From Paludibaculum fermentans (GTDB lineage Bacteria > Acidobacteriota > Terriglobia > Bryobacterales > Bryobacteraceae): a stretch of 64,000 nt of DNA. A program made the position numbers and the translations under genes. The DNA is taken from NCBI RefSeq assembly GCF_015277775.1, contig NZ_CP063849.1, positions 5,409,501 through 5,473,500 of the forward strand, read 5' to 3'. Of the stretch, positions 44,572-52,588 are shown piece after piece. Below the pieces are notes generated by a model, which saw only the letters and a program-made list of their open reading frames with translations, ran no database searches and was not told where the DNA came from. Each line of letters opens with the position of its first letter. Position 1 is the stretch's first letter.

Positions 44572-46593
44572 ATGAAAACCCTGAAAACAACACTTGTCGT
44601 TTTGGCGTCCTGCTGCGCCCTGCTGCCCGCCCAACGGCTCGATTCCTACGATGTAGTGGTGATTGGAGCGACCCCCGCCGGCGTCGCCGCCGCCATCCAG
44701 GCCGGCCGGGCCAAGCTCACGGTCGCCCTGGTGGAAGAGATGCCGGTCCCCGGCGGACTGCTGACCAGCGGGGTGTCGCGAGCGGATGACGCCATGGTCC
44801 AGTCCGTCAGCGGCGTGTTTGAGGACTTCCGCCAGCGCATCGCGAAGTATCACCGGACGGAACTGGCCAACGACCCGGTGGTGAAGGCCCAGCTCGCGGC
44901 GCCCAGGATCCGGCATAGCGTACCCATGGGGCAGGCGTGGGAACCCAAGGTCGGCGTGATGGTCTACCACCAGATGCTGGCCGAGCAGCCGAGTATCCAG
45001 GCCTACTACCGGGAGGTTCCGGTAGCCGCCAAGGTGGAAGGTAACCGCGTGGTGGCCGTCGTGACGAAGGACGCCCAGGGCGCGGAGCACACTTACCGCG
45101 GCCGGGCCGTGATCGACGCGACGTATGAGGGCGATGTCGCGGCGTTCGCGGGCGTGCCGTACGACCTGGGCCGGGAGGCGCGCTCGGCCGAAGAGCCCCA
45201 TGCGGGTGAAATCTATACGGATGCGTTCTGCGAGGGCGTGTATCAGTTGCCGGGCACCATCCTGCCGGGCGGCAGCGGCCAGGACGACAAGAAGATCATG
45301 GCCTACAACTACCGTTTCCTGGTGAAGGACTACGGCAAGGCGGAAGGGCCGCACAGGATCAAAACTCCGCCGCCAGGGTATGATCCGAGCCGCTATAAGT
45401 GGTCGCCCCTCAAGGCTTACCTGCCCAACGGCAAGGTGGACGTGCTGGCCATAAACTGGGGCAACGACTGGTCGGGCCCGCAGTGGGCCTACCCGGAGGC
45501 GGGCTGGCCGGAACGGGCCGAAATCGCGAAGAAGTATCGCGACTATGCCCTGGGGTTCCTCTACTACATCCAGACCGAGGGCAAGCAGCCCAACTTCGGG
45601 CTGGCCGACGATGAGTTCACCGACAACGGCAACTTCCCCTACAAGCTGTATGTGCGCGAGGCGCGGCGCATTCACGGGCTCTACAAGCTGACCGAGAGCG
45701 ATATCCATAAGGACTTGCGGGGCAATGGGTTGCGCGGACCCCTGCACGACGATAGCGTCGCCATCGGGCTGTATGAGATGGACTCGCATAACGTGCAGAA
45801 CCCAACCAATCGCGAGTCGCGGTGCTCCGGCGAGGGGGCCATCAACCTGGTGGATGTCACGGGTCCGTACCAGATCCCGTACGGGGTGCTGGTGCCGGTG
45901 AACCGCGAGGGCCTGCTGGTGCCGGTCGCCATCTCGTCGTCGCACGTGGCGATGACGTCGGTGCGGATGGAGCCGGTGTGGTCGGCCCTGGGCGAAGCGG
46001 CGGGGGCGGCGGCCGTGCTCGCCCTGAAGAAAGGCATCTCGTTTCGCGAGGTGCCGGTGCCCGAACTGCAGCAGCGGCTGCTGGCCTCCGGCGCCAAGTT
46101 ATTCTTTTACCAGGACGTAGACGCGTCCATGGCACGTTTTGCGGCGATCCAGAAACTGAGCCTGCTGGGTGCGGTGGACGGCGACGAGAACTACCGGTTC
46201 CATCCGGAAAGGCCCATCACGGTGGGCGAGCTGTCGAGGCTGCTGGTGAAGGGCCTGGGGCTGCCGCTGAGCATCACGGGGGCGCACTTCCGCGACGCTC
46301 CGCGAGGGCACGAGGCGTTCAAGTATATAGAAACGCTATACGATGCCAGCACTTCATCGGGCCAGCCGTTCCTGCCCTTCGAGGTCCGGCAATACCTGAC
46401 CTATGCGTCGTATAAGGACTCGCTGGCATTCGTCTACCCCGATGCGCCCGTGACGCCGGAGGTCTTTCGGAAGATGACCGAGGGCGCCCTGCGGCGGGCC
46501 GGTAAGAGTTTGAAGGGACAGAAGTTCGAGTTCGAGTCCAAGACTACGGTGCGGCGTGAAGAGGCGTGCGGAATGATCGACCTGCTGCGTTGA
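44572..46593 (+). CDS. Exported FAD-dependent oxidoreductase
   Basis: 673 residues. Signal peptide MKTLKTTLVVLASCCALLPAQ, then the dinucleotide motif VVVIGATPAGVAAAIQAGR (a GxTPAG variant), VALVEEMPVPGGLL, and the mid-protein GRAVIDATYEGDVAAFAGVP. This is the pattern of FAD_oxidored / xanthan-lyase-like proteins, common in polysaccharide-degrading bacteria. The C-terminal 150 residues form an added domain of unknown type (VGELSRLLVKGLGLPLS). The ATG at 44572 is chosen; the TTG at 44560 is an alternative. It is 31 bases after the TonB receptor stop and probably cotranscribed. Confidence 0.85.
   Translation: MKTLKTTLVVLASCCALLPAQRLDSYDVVVIGATPAGVAAAIQAGRAKLTVALVEEMPVPGGLLTSGVSRADDAMVQSVSGVFEDFRQRIAKYHRTELANDPVVKAQLAAPRIRHSVPMGQAWEPKVGVMVYHQMLAEQPSIQAYYREVPVAAKVEGNRVVAVVTKDAQGAEHTYRGRAVIDATYEGDVAAFAGVPYDLGREARSAEEPHAGEIYTDAFCEGVYQLPGTILPGGSGQDDKKIMAYNYRFLVKDYGKAEGPHRIKTPPPGYDPSRYKWSPLKAYLPNGKVDVLAINWGNDWSGPQWAYPEAGWPERAEIAKKYRDYALGFLYYIQTEGKQPNFGLADDEFTDNGNFPYKLYVREARRIHGLYKLTESDIHKDLRGNGLRGPLHDDSVAIGLYEMDSHNVQNPTNRESRCSGEGAINLVDVTGPYQIPYGVLVPVNREGLLVPVAISSSHVAMTSVRMEPVWSALGEAAGAAAVLALKKGISFREVPVPELQQRLLASGAKLFFYQDVDASMARFAAIQKLSLLGAVDGDENYRFHPERPITVGELSRLLVKGLGLPLSITGAHFRDAPRGHEAFKYIETLYDASTSSGQPFLPFEVRQYLTYASYKDSLAFVYPDAPVTPEVFRKMTEGALRRAGKSLKGQKFEFESKTTVRREEACGMIDLLR
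44585..44606 (+). repeat. 22-bp direct repeat, copy 2 (inside the signal peptide codons)
   Basis: Second copy of the repeat at 44543, one mismatch (T for C). This copy encodes TTLVVLA of the signal peptide. Confidence 0.85.
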
Positions 46594-46595
46594 GG

Positions 46596-47720
46596 TCAGA
46601 CGGCGGAGACGTCAATGGACTGGACGATGATGCCCAACTCGCGGGCGTCCATCTCGCTGGGCGGAATCGCCTTGTCGAGGGAGAACTGGAGCAGGACCGG
46701 GGCTCCGCTGGGCAGCGCGGGGAGTATGGCGCGGTAGACCATATCGCCCGGCTCGGGGTAGAGCATGGGTTCCAGCGGCCGGCCGTCGGCCCGGCAGCGC
46801 AGGGTGATGGGCCCCATGACCCGGATCACATCGCCCGAAAGGAAGAATTGTACTTGCAGCTGGAAGGTGGAACCGGGCTCGGCCGTAACGGTGGCGAGGG
46901 CCGAGAACTCGCGCTGGGTCCAGCGCCAGCCGCGCTCTTCCGCAGGGTGCCAGCCGGAGAGTAACTCCACGTTGGCCAGGGCCTTGCGGCTCTTCAGCAG
47001 GACGTAGGCGCGCTCGTCGTGCTCCGCCAGGCTGAGCGGGTTGGAGGTGCGGGTGTCGCCGTAGTACGACACATGCAGAGTCGACCAACCGGCGCGGCGG
47101 GCCAGGCGGCGCAGTCCGGCGGGGGTGAAGATCCAGTAGTTGCTGTTGTCCTGGTTGAGCTCGGAATCGTCCAGCAAGTAGGCCAGCGGCTGGGGATCGA
47201 GCCGCAGCCCCTCCGGGCTCTGGCGGGCTACCCGCGTACTGAGAACGCAATACTGGGCGGAGCGGGCAATCGCCTCCAGCACCTGCAGCGGGCTCTTGAG
47301 GTGATAGAGCACGCCCAGGCAAAGGACGAGTTGGTACGGCTCGAGTTCGAAGTCGCGGTCGAGGTTCGCTCCCAGGATTGTGACGTTCGAACCCAATTCC
47401 CGGGCGAGCAGCCGGATCCCCTGCATGCCGTTGAAATTGGTCGCCGGGTTGTCCAGGGCGTGGACGGTATAGCCGGCCTGGGCCAGCAGGAAGGAAAGAT
47501 CCCCATCGCCTGCTCCGATGTCGAGGATGGGTCCGGCACCGGCGAGTTCCTCAAACGAGGCCGCCGAGGCGGCGAAGACCGGTGTGAGTTTGGTGAGATT
47601 CGAGAGAGTCTCGTACGGATACCAGGAGCAGTCGCCGGCCAGCCGGGTCTTGGCCGCCTGCAAAGAAGAGGCGAAGGAGGCAGCCAGGTCGAGGATTCCG
47701 CTCCAGGTCGGGATAGGCAT
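46596..47720 (-). CDS. Class I SAM-dependent methyltransferase, unknown substrate
   Basis: 374 residues. Seen: SAM motif I ILDIGAGDGDLSFLL near residue 65, acidic VHALDNP at the end of strand 2, LVLCLGVLYHLKSP as motif IV, then a C-terminal domain of about 150 residues (FQLQVQFFLSGDVIRVMG) of beta-sandwich type. The motifs are like CmoB/DUF1698 methyltransferases, but the tail is unusual. It starts six bases after the stop of rlmB, so it is in the same transcript; RNA modification is therefore conceivable but not shown. Confidence 0.85.
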   Translation of the reverse strand: MPIPTWSGILDLAASFASSLQAAKTRLAGDCSWYPYETLSNLTKLTPVFAASAASFEELAGAGPILDIGAGDGDLSFLLAQAGYTVHALDNPATNFNGMQGIRLLARELGSNVTILGANLDRDFELEPYQLVLCLGVLYHLKSPLQVLEAIARSAQYCVLSTRVARQSPEGLRLDPQPLAYLLDDSELNQDNSNYWIFTPAGLRRLARRAGWSTLHVSYYGDTRTSNPLSLAEHDERAYVLLKSRKALANVELLSGWHPAEERGWRWTQREFSALATVTAEPGSTFQLQVQFFLSGDVIRVMGPITLRCRADGRPLEPMLYPEPGDMVYRAILPALPSGAPVLLQFSLDKAIPPSEMDARELGIIVQSIDVSAV

Positions 47721-47726
47721 GGGGTA

Positions 47727-48446
47727 CTACGGGGTGGGAGGATTGCGGCGGCGCCAGTCAAAGAGCACCACTCCGGCGGCGACAGAGACGTTCAGGGAGG
47801 CGATCTGGCCGGCCATGGGGATGCGGATGAGGAAGTCGCAGTGGTGGCGGGTCTGCTCGTGGAGGCCGCGCCCTTCCCCTCCCAGGACGATGGCGGCGGG
47901 GTTGGTGAATTCTGTGTCGGAGTAGTTCTGTTTACCGCGCTCGTCGACGCCGTAGATCCAGAAGCCGTGCTGCTTGAGGGTCTCCAGGGCGCGGTTGATA
48001 TTGTTTACTTTGACGACCGGCAGCAGGGCGAGAGCTCCGGCGGCGGCCTTGGCGACGGTTTCCGTGAGGCCGACGGCGCGGCGTTCCGGAATGACTACAG
48101 CCGTAGCGCCGGCGGCATGGGCGGTGCGGACGATGGCGCCCAGATTGTGGGGATCCTCCACGCCGTCGAGGACGACCAGCAGGCCCGGCCTGTTGAGCAC
48201 GGACTCCAGCGTATGGGCGACCTGGGTGGACGGAACGGCCACAACTCCCTGATGGGGCAGGCCTTTCACGAGACGGTCGAGGGCTTCGCGGGTATCGAAA
48301 CGGACCGGCAGCTTGGCGGCGCGGCAGAGTTCGATGATCTCCTGGAGGCGGGGACCGGCGGCTCCTTTGACGATGTGGACGCGGTCTAATGATTGACCGG
48401 CGCGTAAAGCTTCGCGAACAGGGTGGATGCCGGCAATGAAGGCCAT
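47727..48446 (-). CDS. rlmB: 23S rRNA (guanosine-2'-O)-methyltransferase-type SpoU enzyme
   Basis: 239 residues of the SPOUT/TrmH class. Seen: N-terminal GIHPVREALRAGQ substrate-binding domain, motif 1 LDGVEDPHNLGAIVRTAHAAG, GAEGRGL as AIVLGGEGRGLH and motif 3 IPMAGQIASLNVSVAAGVVLFD. This set fits RlmB, which methylates G2251 of 23S rRNA; TrmH-like alternatives share motifs. The ATG at 48446 gives the normal N-terminus. Divergent from the MerR gene with 88 bases between starts. Confidence 0.92.
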   Translation of the reverse strand: MAFIAGIHPVREALRAGQSLDRVHIVKGAAGPRLQEIIELCRAAKLPVRFDTREALDRLVKGLPHQGVVAVPSTQVAHTLESVLNRPGLLVVLDGVEDPHNLGAIVRTAHAAGATAVVIPERRAVGLTETVAKAAAGALALLPVVKVNNINRALETLKQHGFWIYGVDERGKQNYSDTEFTNPAAIVLGGEGRGLHEQTRHHCDFLIRIPMAGQIASLNVSVAAGVVLFDWRRRNPPTP

Positions 48447-48534
48447 GACGTTTTCATGGTAACGGAGGCGGGTGCTTCGCGCATCAAACAAAAAGAGCCG
48501 GAAATGGTTGACGCCGGGTTAGTCTTTCTCTAGG

Positions 48535-48990
48535 ATGACGGTAGACTCCCACAACCCGATGGCCACCGCAGCGACCCGGCCGCAGCCGGTAGAGATTCCG
48601 AACAAACTGTATTTCCGGATCGGCGATGTCAGCCGGATCACGGGAATCAAGTCGTACGTTCTGCGGTATTGGGAAACCGAGTTCAACCAGCTCTCGCCGA
48701 AGAAGTCGGGCACGAACCAGCGGCTCTATCGCCGCAAGGACGTGGAGATGGTGCTGGAGATCAAGCACCTGCTCTATGAAAAGCGCTTCACGATCGAAGG
48801 CGCGCGGACTTTCCTGCATCAGCGCAAGTCTTCGCCCCGTTCGACCGCGAGCACACCCTCGACGCCTCCGCCGCCGGCCACGCAGAGCAGTCTGTTTGGG
48901 CCGGATCCGGTGCAAATGGCCGCCCGGGCCACGGAAAAGATGGCCGGCGTGAAAGCTGAGCTGAAAGCCATTCTCGAACTACTGCGGTAG
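48535..48990 (+). CDS. MerR family transcriptional regulator
   Basis: 151 residues. MerR winged-helix from about residue 25: LYFRIGDVSRITGIKSYVLRYWE, then RLYRRKDVEMVLEIKHLLYEKRFTIEGA, which is the helix-wing pattern. The C-terminal part has a short Ser/Pro-rich linker and a helix (TEKMAGVKAELKAILELL) rather than a metal-binding loop; no Cys ligands are visible. This short form is typical of MerR-like proteins of unknown effector. It precedes the flagellar genes by 124 bases. Confidence 0.9.
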   Translation: MTVDSHNPMATAATRPQPVEIPNKLYFRIGDVSRITGIKSYVLRYWETEFNQLSPKKSGTNQRLYRRKDVEMVLEIKHLLYEKRFTIEGARTFLHQRKSSPRSTASTPSTPPPPATQSSLFGPDPVQMAARATEKMAGVKAELKAILELLR

Positions 48991-49114
48991 TTGCCCTTCC
49001 CCGTCCATTCTTCCCCCTCCGATCTCGAATCTCGTTCGCTCACCGCCTGGACTTTGCCTGAAAAGGCTGAAGGAAGAGGGCGGCGGGACGATATGGGCAA
49101 TTGAGGTCAACAGC

Positions 49115-49351
49115 ATGGTCCGTCTGACGCGCATCAATCAGGCGCCGTTCTATCTGAACTCGGACCTGATCGAATTCATTGACACGACCCCCGACACGCT
49201 GATCACGACGGTGAGCGGCACGAAGATTCTGGTGGTGGAGGGTCCCGAGGAGGTAGTGCGGCGCGTGGTGGAATTCAGGCGGTTGATTCATCCCGTGGCG
49301 CGAGGGCCGGTTGGGGTGCCGGACCCGGCGCAGGAGATGGGCCGGGTATGA
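49115..49351 (+). CDS. flbD: FlbD family flagellar protein
   Basis: 78 residues. Seen: IRLTRINQAPFYLNSDLIEFIDTTPDTLI and VSGTKILVVEGPEEVV, the FlbD/FliO-region family pattern known from flagellar operons beside motA. Function in the flagellum is unclear. Its stop overlaps the motA ATG by four bases (ATGA). Confidence 0.93.
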   Translation: MVRLTRINQAPFYLNSDLIEFIDTTPDTLITTVSGTKILVVEGPEEVVRRVVEFRRLIHPVARGPVGVPDPAQEMGRV

Positions 49352-50226
49352 GCAAGCTCGCGGAGGCTAAGGAACAGCCGGCCACAGCGAAACAGGCAGG
49401 GCCGACGAGCGAAGGAAAGCGCCGGAGCAAGCTGGACCTGAGCACCCTGGGCGGCCTGGGCCTGGCGCTGCTGGGCATCCTGGGGGGCTACGCACTGGAG
49501 CATGGGCGGGCAGGCGACCTGTGGGGCGCCTCGGCTGCGTTGATCGTGTTGGGCGGCAGCATCGGTGCGACGCTGGTGGCCAATCCCGTGGGGCTGGTGA
49601 AGAGGGCGGCGCGGCGTGCCTCGAGTTTGATCTTCGAGTACTCCGACGACAGCCAGGAGACGCTGGACCGAATGGTGAACTACGCCATGCGGGCCCGCAA
49701 GAACGGTGTGGTGTCGCTGGAGCAGGAGGCGGCGGAGATCCAGGATCCATTCCTGCGGAAGAGCATGATGCTGGCCGTGGACGGCATGGACCTGCACGAG
49801 ATCCGGGCCTCGATGGAACTGGAGATGGATGCCGCGGAACGGCGGCTGGAGGAGGAGGCGAAGGTGTTCGAGATTGCGGGCGGGTTTGCGCCCACCATCG
49901 GCATCATCGGCGCGGTGCTGGGCCTGATTATCGTCATGGGCGAACTTTCGGACATGAACAAGGTGGGCAAGGGGATTGCGGCGGCTTTCGTTGCAACGAT
50001 TTACGGCGTCGGCTCGGCCAATCTGGTGTTTCTGCCGGCGGCCCTGAAGATCAAGCTGCGGGGGGCGGCGGAACGGGAAAAGCGGGAGATGATGCTGGAA
50101 GGGGTGTGCGGGATTGTCGAGGGGATGAATCCGAAGATGCTGCGCGGGAAACTGGAAGCCTTCACTGCGGGGGCGCCGGAGAAGCCGGAAGAACCGGCAG
50201 TGGATCCACAGCGGACCGCGGCATAA
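49348..50226 (+). CDS. motA: Flagellar motor stator subunit MotA
   Basis: 292 residues with four transmembrane helices (about 35-52, 57-79, 178-200, 211-235) and a large cytoplasmic loop. Seen: DPFLRKSMMLAVDG and GFAPTIGIIGAVLGLIIVM with the conserved Pro of the proton path, and AFVATIYGVGSANLVFLPAA. With MotB it forms the stator that couples proton flow to flagellar rotation. N-terminal 25 residues are a basic extension. Translationally coupled to flbD and 9 bases from motB. Confidence 0.95.
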   Translation: MSKLAEAKEQPATAKQAGPTSEGKRRSKLDLSTLGGLGLALLGILGGYALEHGRAGDLWGASAALIVLGGSIGATLVANPVGLVKRAARRASSLIFEYSDDSQETLDRMVNYAMRARKNGVVSLEQEAAEIQDPFLRKSMMLAVDGMDLHEIRASMELEMDAAERRLEEEAKVFEIAGGFAPTIGIIGAVLGLIIVMGELSDMNKVGKGIAAAFVATIYGVGSANLVFLPAALKIKLRGAAEREKREMMLEGVCGIVEGMNPKMLRGKLEAFTAGAPEKPEEPAVDPQRTAA

Positions 50227-50235
50227 GGGCCGGCC

Positions 50236-51030
50236 ATGGCTAGGAAGCGGAAGGCGGGCGATCACCCGAATCACGAACGGTGGCTGGTGTCGTATGCGGA
50301 CTTCATGACGCTGCTGTTCGCATTCTTCGTGATGATGTACGCCAACTCGCAGACGAACAAGGAAAAGGCCACGCTGATCTCGCATGCCTTCCGGGAAGCG
50401 ATGCAGGAAGGAACTCTCGGCCATGCCTTGTCCCGCCTGCTGAAGACCAACCCCGGTCAGCAGTTGCCGGTTTCGGCGCCGTTGGTGACGGTGCTGCCGC
50501 AGCCCGGCTCGAAAGCGCGGCCGGTGGAATTGCTGCCGTCGCTGCATCAGTTGAACGAGACGCTGAAGAAGGAGATTGAGTCTGGGCGGCTGGAGGTGCG
50601 GATGGAGCGGCGGGGCCTGGTGATCAGCCTGAAGGAGGCGACCTTCTTCCCATCGGGTGGGGACATCCTGGAACCGACGACGCTGCCGATGCTCGAGGTG
50701 ATTGCGACCGAGATCAAGCGGTCTCCGAATCCGATCCGGCTGGAGGGTCACACGGATTCGATCCCGATCAAGACTTCGCGGTTCCGGAGCAACTGGGACC
50801 TGTCGGCGGCACGGGGCATTGCCATGCTGGAGTTGTTTGCTGAGCGGTTTGGCGTGGAGCGGAGCCGCATGGCGATCTCGGGCTTCGCGGACACGGCACC
50901 GGTGGCCAGCAACGAGACCGACGAAGGACGGCGCAAAAACAGGCGGGTGGATATTGTCGTACTGAATGAAGTGGCGGCGGCCCAGGAGCCGGTGCAGGCG
51001 GCATCCGCCAAGCAGGGCGCGGGCAAGTAA
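50236..51030 (+). CDS. motB: Flagellar motor stator subunit MotB
   Basis: 264 residues. Seen: RWLVSYADFMTLLFAFFVMM, where the Asp is the proton-carrying residue, a periplasmic linker, and an OmpA-type peptidoglycan-binding domain (EGHTDSIPI to RKNRRVDIVVL). It anchors the stator to the cell wall. Start ATG 50236 follows motA by nine bases. The presence of the three genes implies a motile or ancestrally motile organism, though no other flagellar gene is in the window. Confidence 0.95.
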   Translation: MARKRKAGDHPNHERWLVSYADFMTLLFAFFVMMYANSQTNKEKATLISHAFREAMQEGTLGHALSRLLKTNPGQQLPVSAPLVTVLPQPGSKARPVELLPSLHQLNETLKKEIESGRLEVRMERRGLVISLKEATFFPSGGDILEPTTLPMLEVIATEIKRSPNPIRLEGHTDSIPIKTSRFRSNWDLSAARGIAMLELFAERFGVERSRMAISGFADTAPVASNETDEGRRKNRRVDIVVLNEVAAAQEPVQAASAKQGAGK

Positions 51031-51049
51031 GGGGGGAGGGCCGGCGGGG

Positions 51050-51793
51050 CTATTTGGATTGAAGCGATTGAAGGTGCTGGAGCAGGAGTTCGGCGGCCTT
51101 CTGTCCGGCGGCCTTTTTGGAGGTGCCTTCCGACTGGGCGGTGAATTCGCGTCCGACGCGAGCCTCCACCATGAACGTCTTGGCGTGCTCGGGGCCGGTT
51201 TCCTGCACGATGACGTAGCGCGGCACGGGCAGTTTGAGCGACTGGGCCAATTCCTGCAGTGCGCTCTTGGCGTCGACCGGCACTTCGGCCTCGCCGAGCT
51301 GTTCGACGCGAATGCCGCTCCAGACGTACTTCTCGAGGAAGCGGCGGCAGACTTCGAGTCCAGCCACGGGGCCGGCGTCGAGGTAGAGGGCGGCAATCAG
51401 CGCTTCTACGGCGTTGGCGAGCAGCGCTTTCTTTCCACGGCCACCGCTCATTTCTTCGCCCCGGCCCAGCAGCAGGTAGTCGCCGAGTTCGATGGCCTGA
51501 GCGGTGCTGAGCAGGTGCGCGGCACTGACGAGATGAGCTTTGAGCTTGGAGAGTTTGCCTTCGGGATAGGACGGACAGAGGGTCAGCACGAACTCGCTGG
51601 CCAGGAAGCCAAGAACGGCGTCCCCTAGGAATTCAAGCTGTTCATTGTCGCGGATGGCGGATTCGGTGAGGTACGAATCCGGGGAAGCATCGGCGAGGAG
51701 GGACTTGTGAGTCAGCGCGCGGAGGAGCAGTTCACGGTCGGCAAAGGTATGACCGAGCCGACGTTCCAGCTCCTCCAACGGTGCGCGCATCAC
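51050..51793 (-). CDS. rnc: Ribonuclease III
   Basis: 247 residues. Cleaves double-stranded RNA in rRNA and mRNA processing. Seen: the RNase III signature NEQLEFLGDAVLGFLAS with catalytic acids, and a C-terminal double-stranded RNA-binding domain (PKSALQELAQSLKLPVPRYVIV, ending GTSKKAAGQKAAELLLQHL). It starts seven bases after the upstream secreted-protein gene, so it is the last gene in a three-gene unit with two TPR-type proteins. Confidence 0.96.
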   Translation of the reverse strand: MMRAPLEELERRLGHTFADRELLLRALTHKSLLADASPDSYLTESAIRDNEQLEFLGDAVLGFLASEFVLTLCPSYPEGKLSKLKAHLVSAAHLLSTAQAIELGDYLLLGRGEEMSGGRGKKALLANAVEALIAALYLDAGPVAGLEVCRRFLEKYVWSGIRVEQLGEAEVPVDAKSALQELAQSLKLPVPRYVIVQETGPEHAKTFMVEARVGREFTAQSEGTSKKAAGQKAAELLLQHLQSLQSK

Positions 51794-51800
51794 TTCTAAT

Positions 51801-52577
51801 CTACTTCGCCGCGGCCTTGGCTTTGTTGATGTCCATCTTGAGCTGGGTGGCGGCGCTCTTCACCTGGGGATGAGCGTTGGGATCGGCCAGCGCTTTGTCG
51901 ACATTGGCGAGGGCTTCGTCGAGCTTATTGACCTTGATCTGGCAGCTGGCGAGGCGCAGCATGACGGCCGGATCGGGGGTGGAGGCGTTGTCGACCGAGA
52001 ACTTGAATTCGTCGGAGCAGACGTCGTACTTCTTGCGCACCAGGGCGGAGAGGCCGAGAGCTTCATGCGCCTGGGCGGCGAAGTCCTTCTTGGCGGAGGC
52101 CCACTGGTCGTCCGGGATCTGCGGATTCGGCTTGGTGGCGGTGGGGATGAGCTCCAGGGCAGCCTTGGCCAGCTTTTCCGCGCGGCCAAGCTTCTCTTCC
52201 TTATCGAGGTCGAATTCCTTGGTGCGCGACGCCAGGCCGGTGGCGATCATGATCTGGGCGCCGAAGAACTTCGGGTCGGCTTCGAGGCACTTTTCGGCGA
52301 ACACGACCATGTTCTCCATGTCGTTCTTCTGCTGATAGGAGAAAGCGGCGATGTAGAGGGCCGTCGCCTTGTACTCAGTCTCAGAGAACTTGGTGATGAG
52401 GTTGTTGGCCGCCGCGATGCGGGCATCGGGGTCCTGTGCCTGGAACATCGCCATGATGGCGTCGGCTTCCTTCTGGCCCTTGGGCGCCGGCGCTTTCGGG
52501 TTTGCGGTCTGCGCCAACAGAAGACTCAGGGAGATGGTTAGAGCCAGGATTGCTTTAGTGATGATGGAACGAGTCAT
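51801..52577 (-). CDS. Secreted TPR-like protein
   Basis: 258 residues. Signal peptide (ITKAILALTISLSLLLAQ), then repeats of paired helices (AAANNLITKFSETEYKATALYIAAF; LKAALELIP-like segments) consistent with degenerate TPRs, ending in a helix AATQLKMDINKAKAA. A gaggtaa ribosome site lies eight bases before ATG 52577. Located 11 bases after the TPR gene at 52589; protein-protein interaction in the periplasm is the likely role. Confidence 0.8.
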   Translation of the reverse strand: MTRSIITKAILALTISLSLLLAQTANPKAPAPKGQKEADAIMAMFQAQDPDARIAAANNLITKFSETEYKATALYIAAFSYQQKNDMENMVVFAEKCLEADPKFFGAQIMIATGLASRTKEFDLDKEEKLGRAEKLAKAALELIPTATKPNPQIPDDQWASAKKDFAAQAHEALGLSALVRKKYDVCSDEFKFSVDNASTPDPAVMLRLASCQIKVNKLDEALANVDKALADPNAHPQVKSAATQLKMDINKAKAAAK

Positions 52578-52588
52578 GGAGTATTACC

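Noticed and set aside
48991-49114. Possible tRNA between the MerR and flbD genes
   Set aside because: No T-loop GTTC pattern and no acceptor stem pairing.
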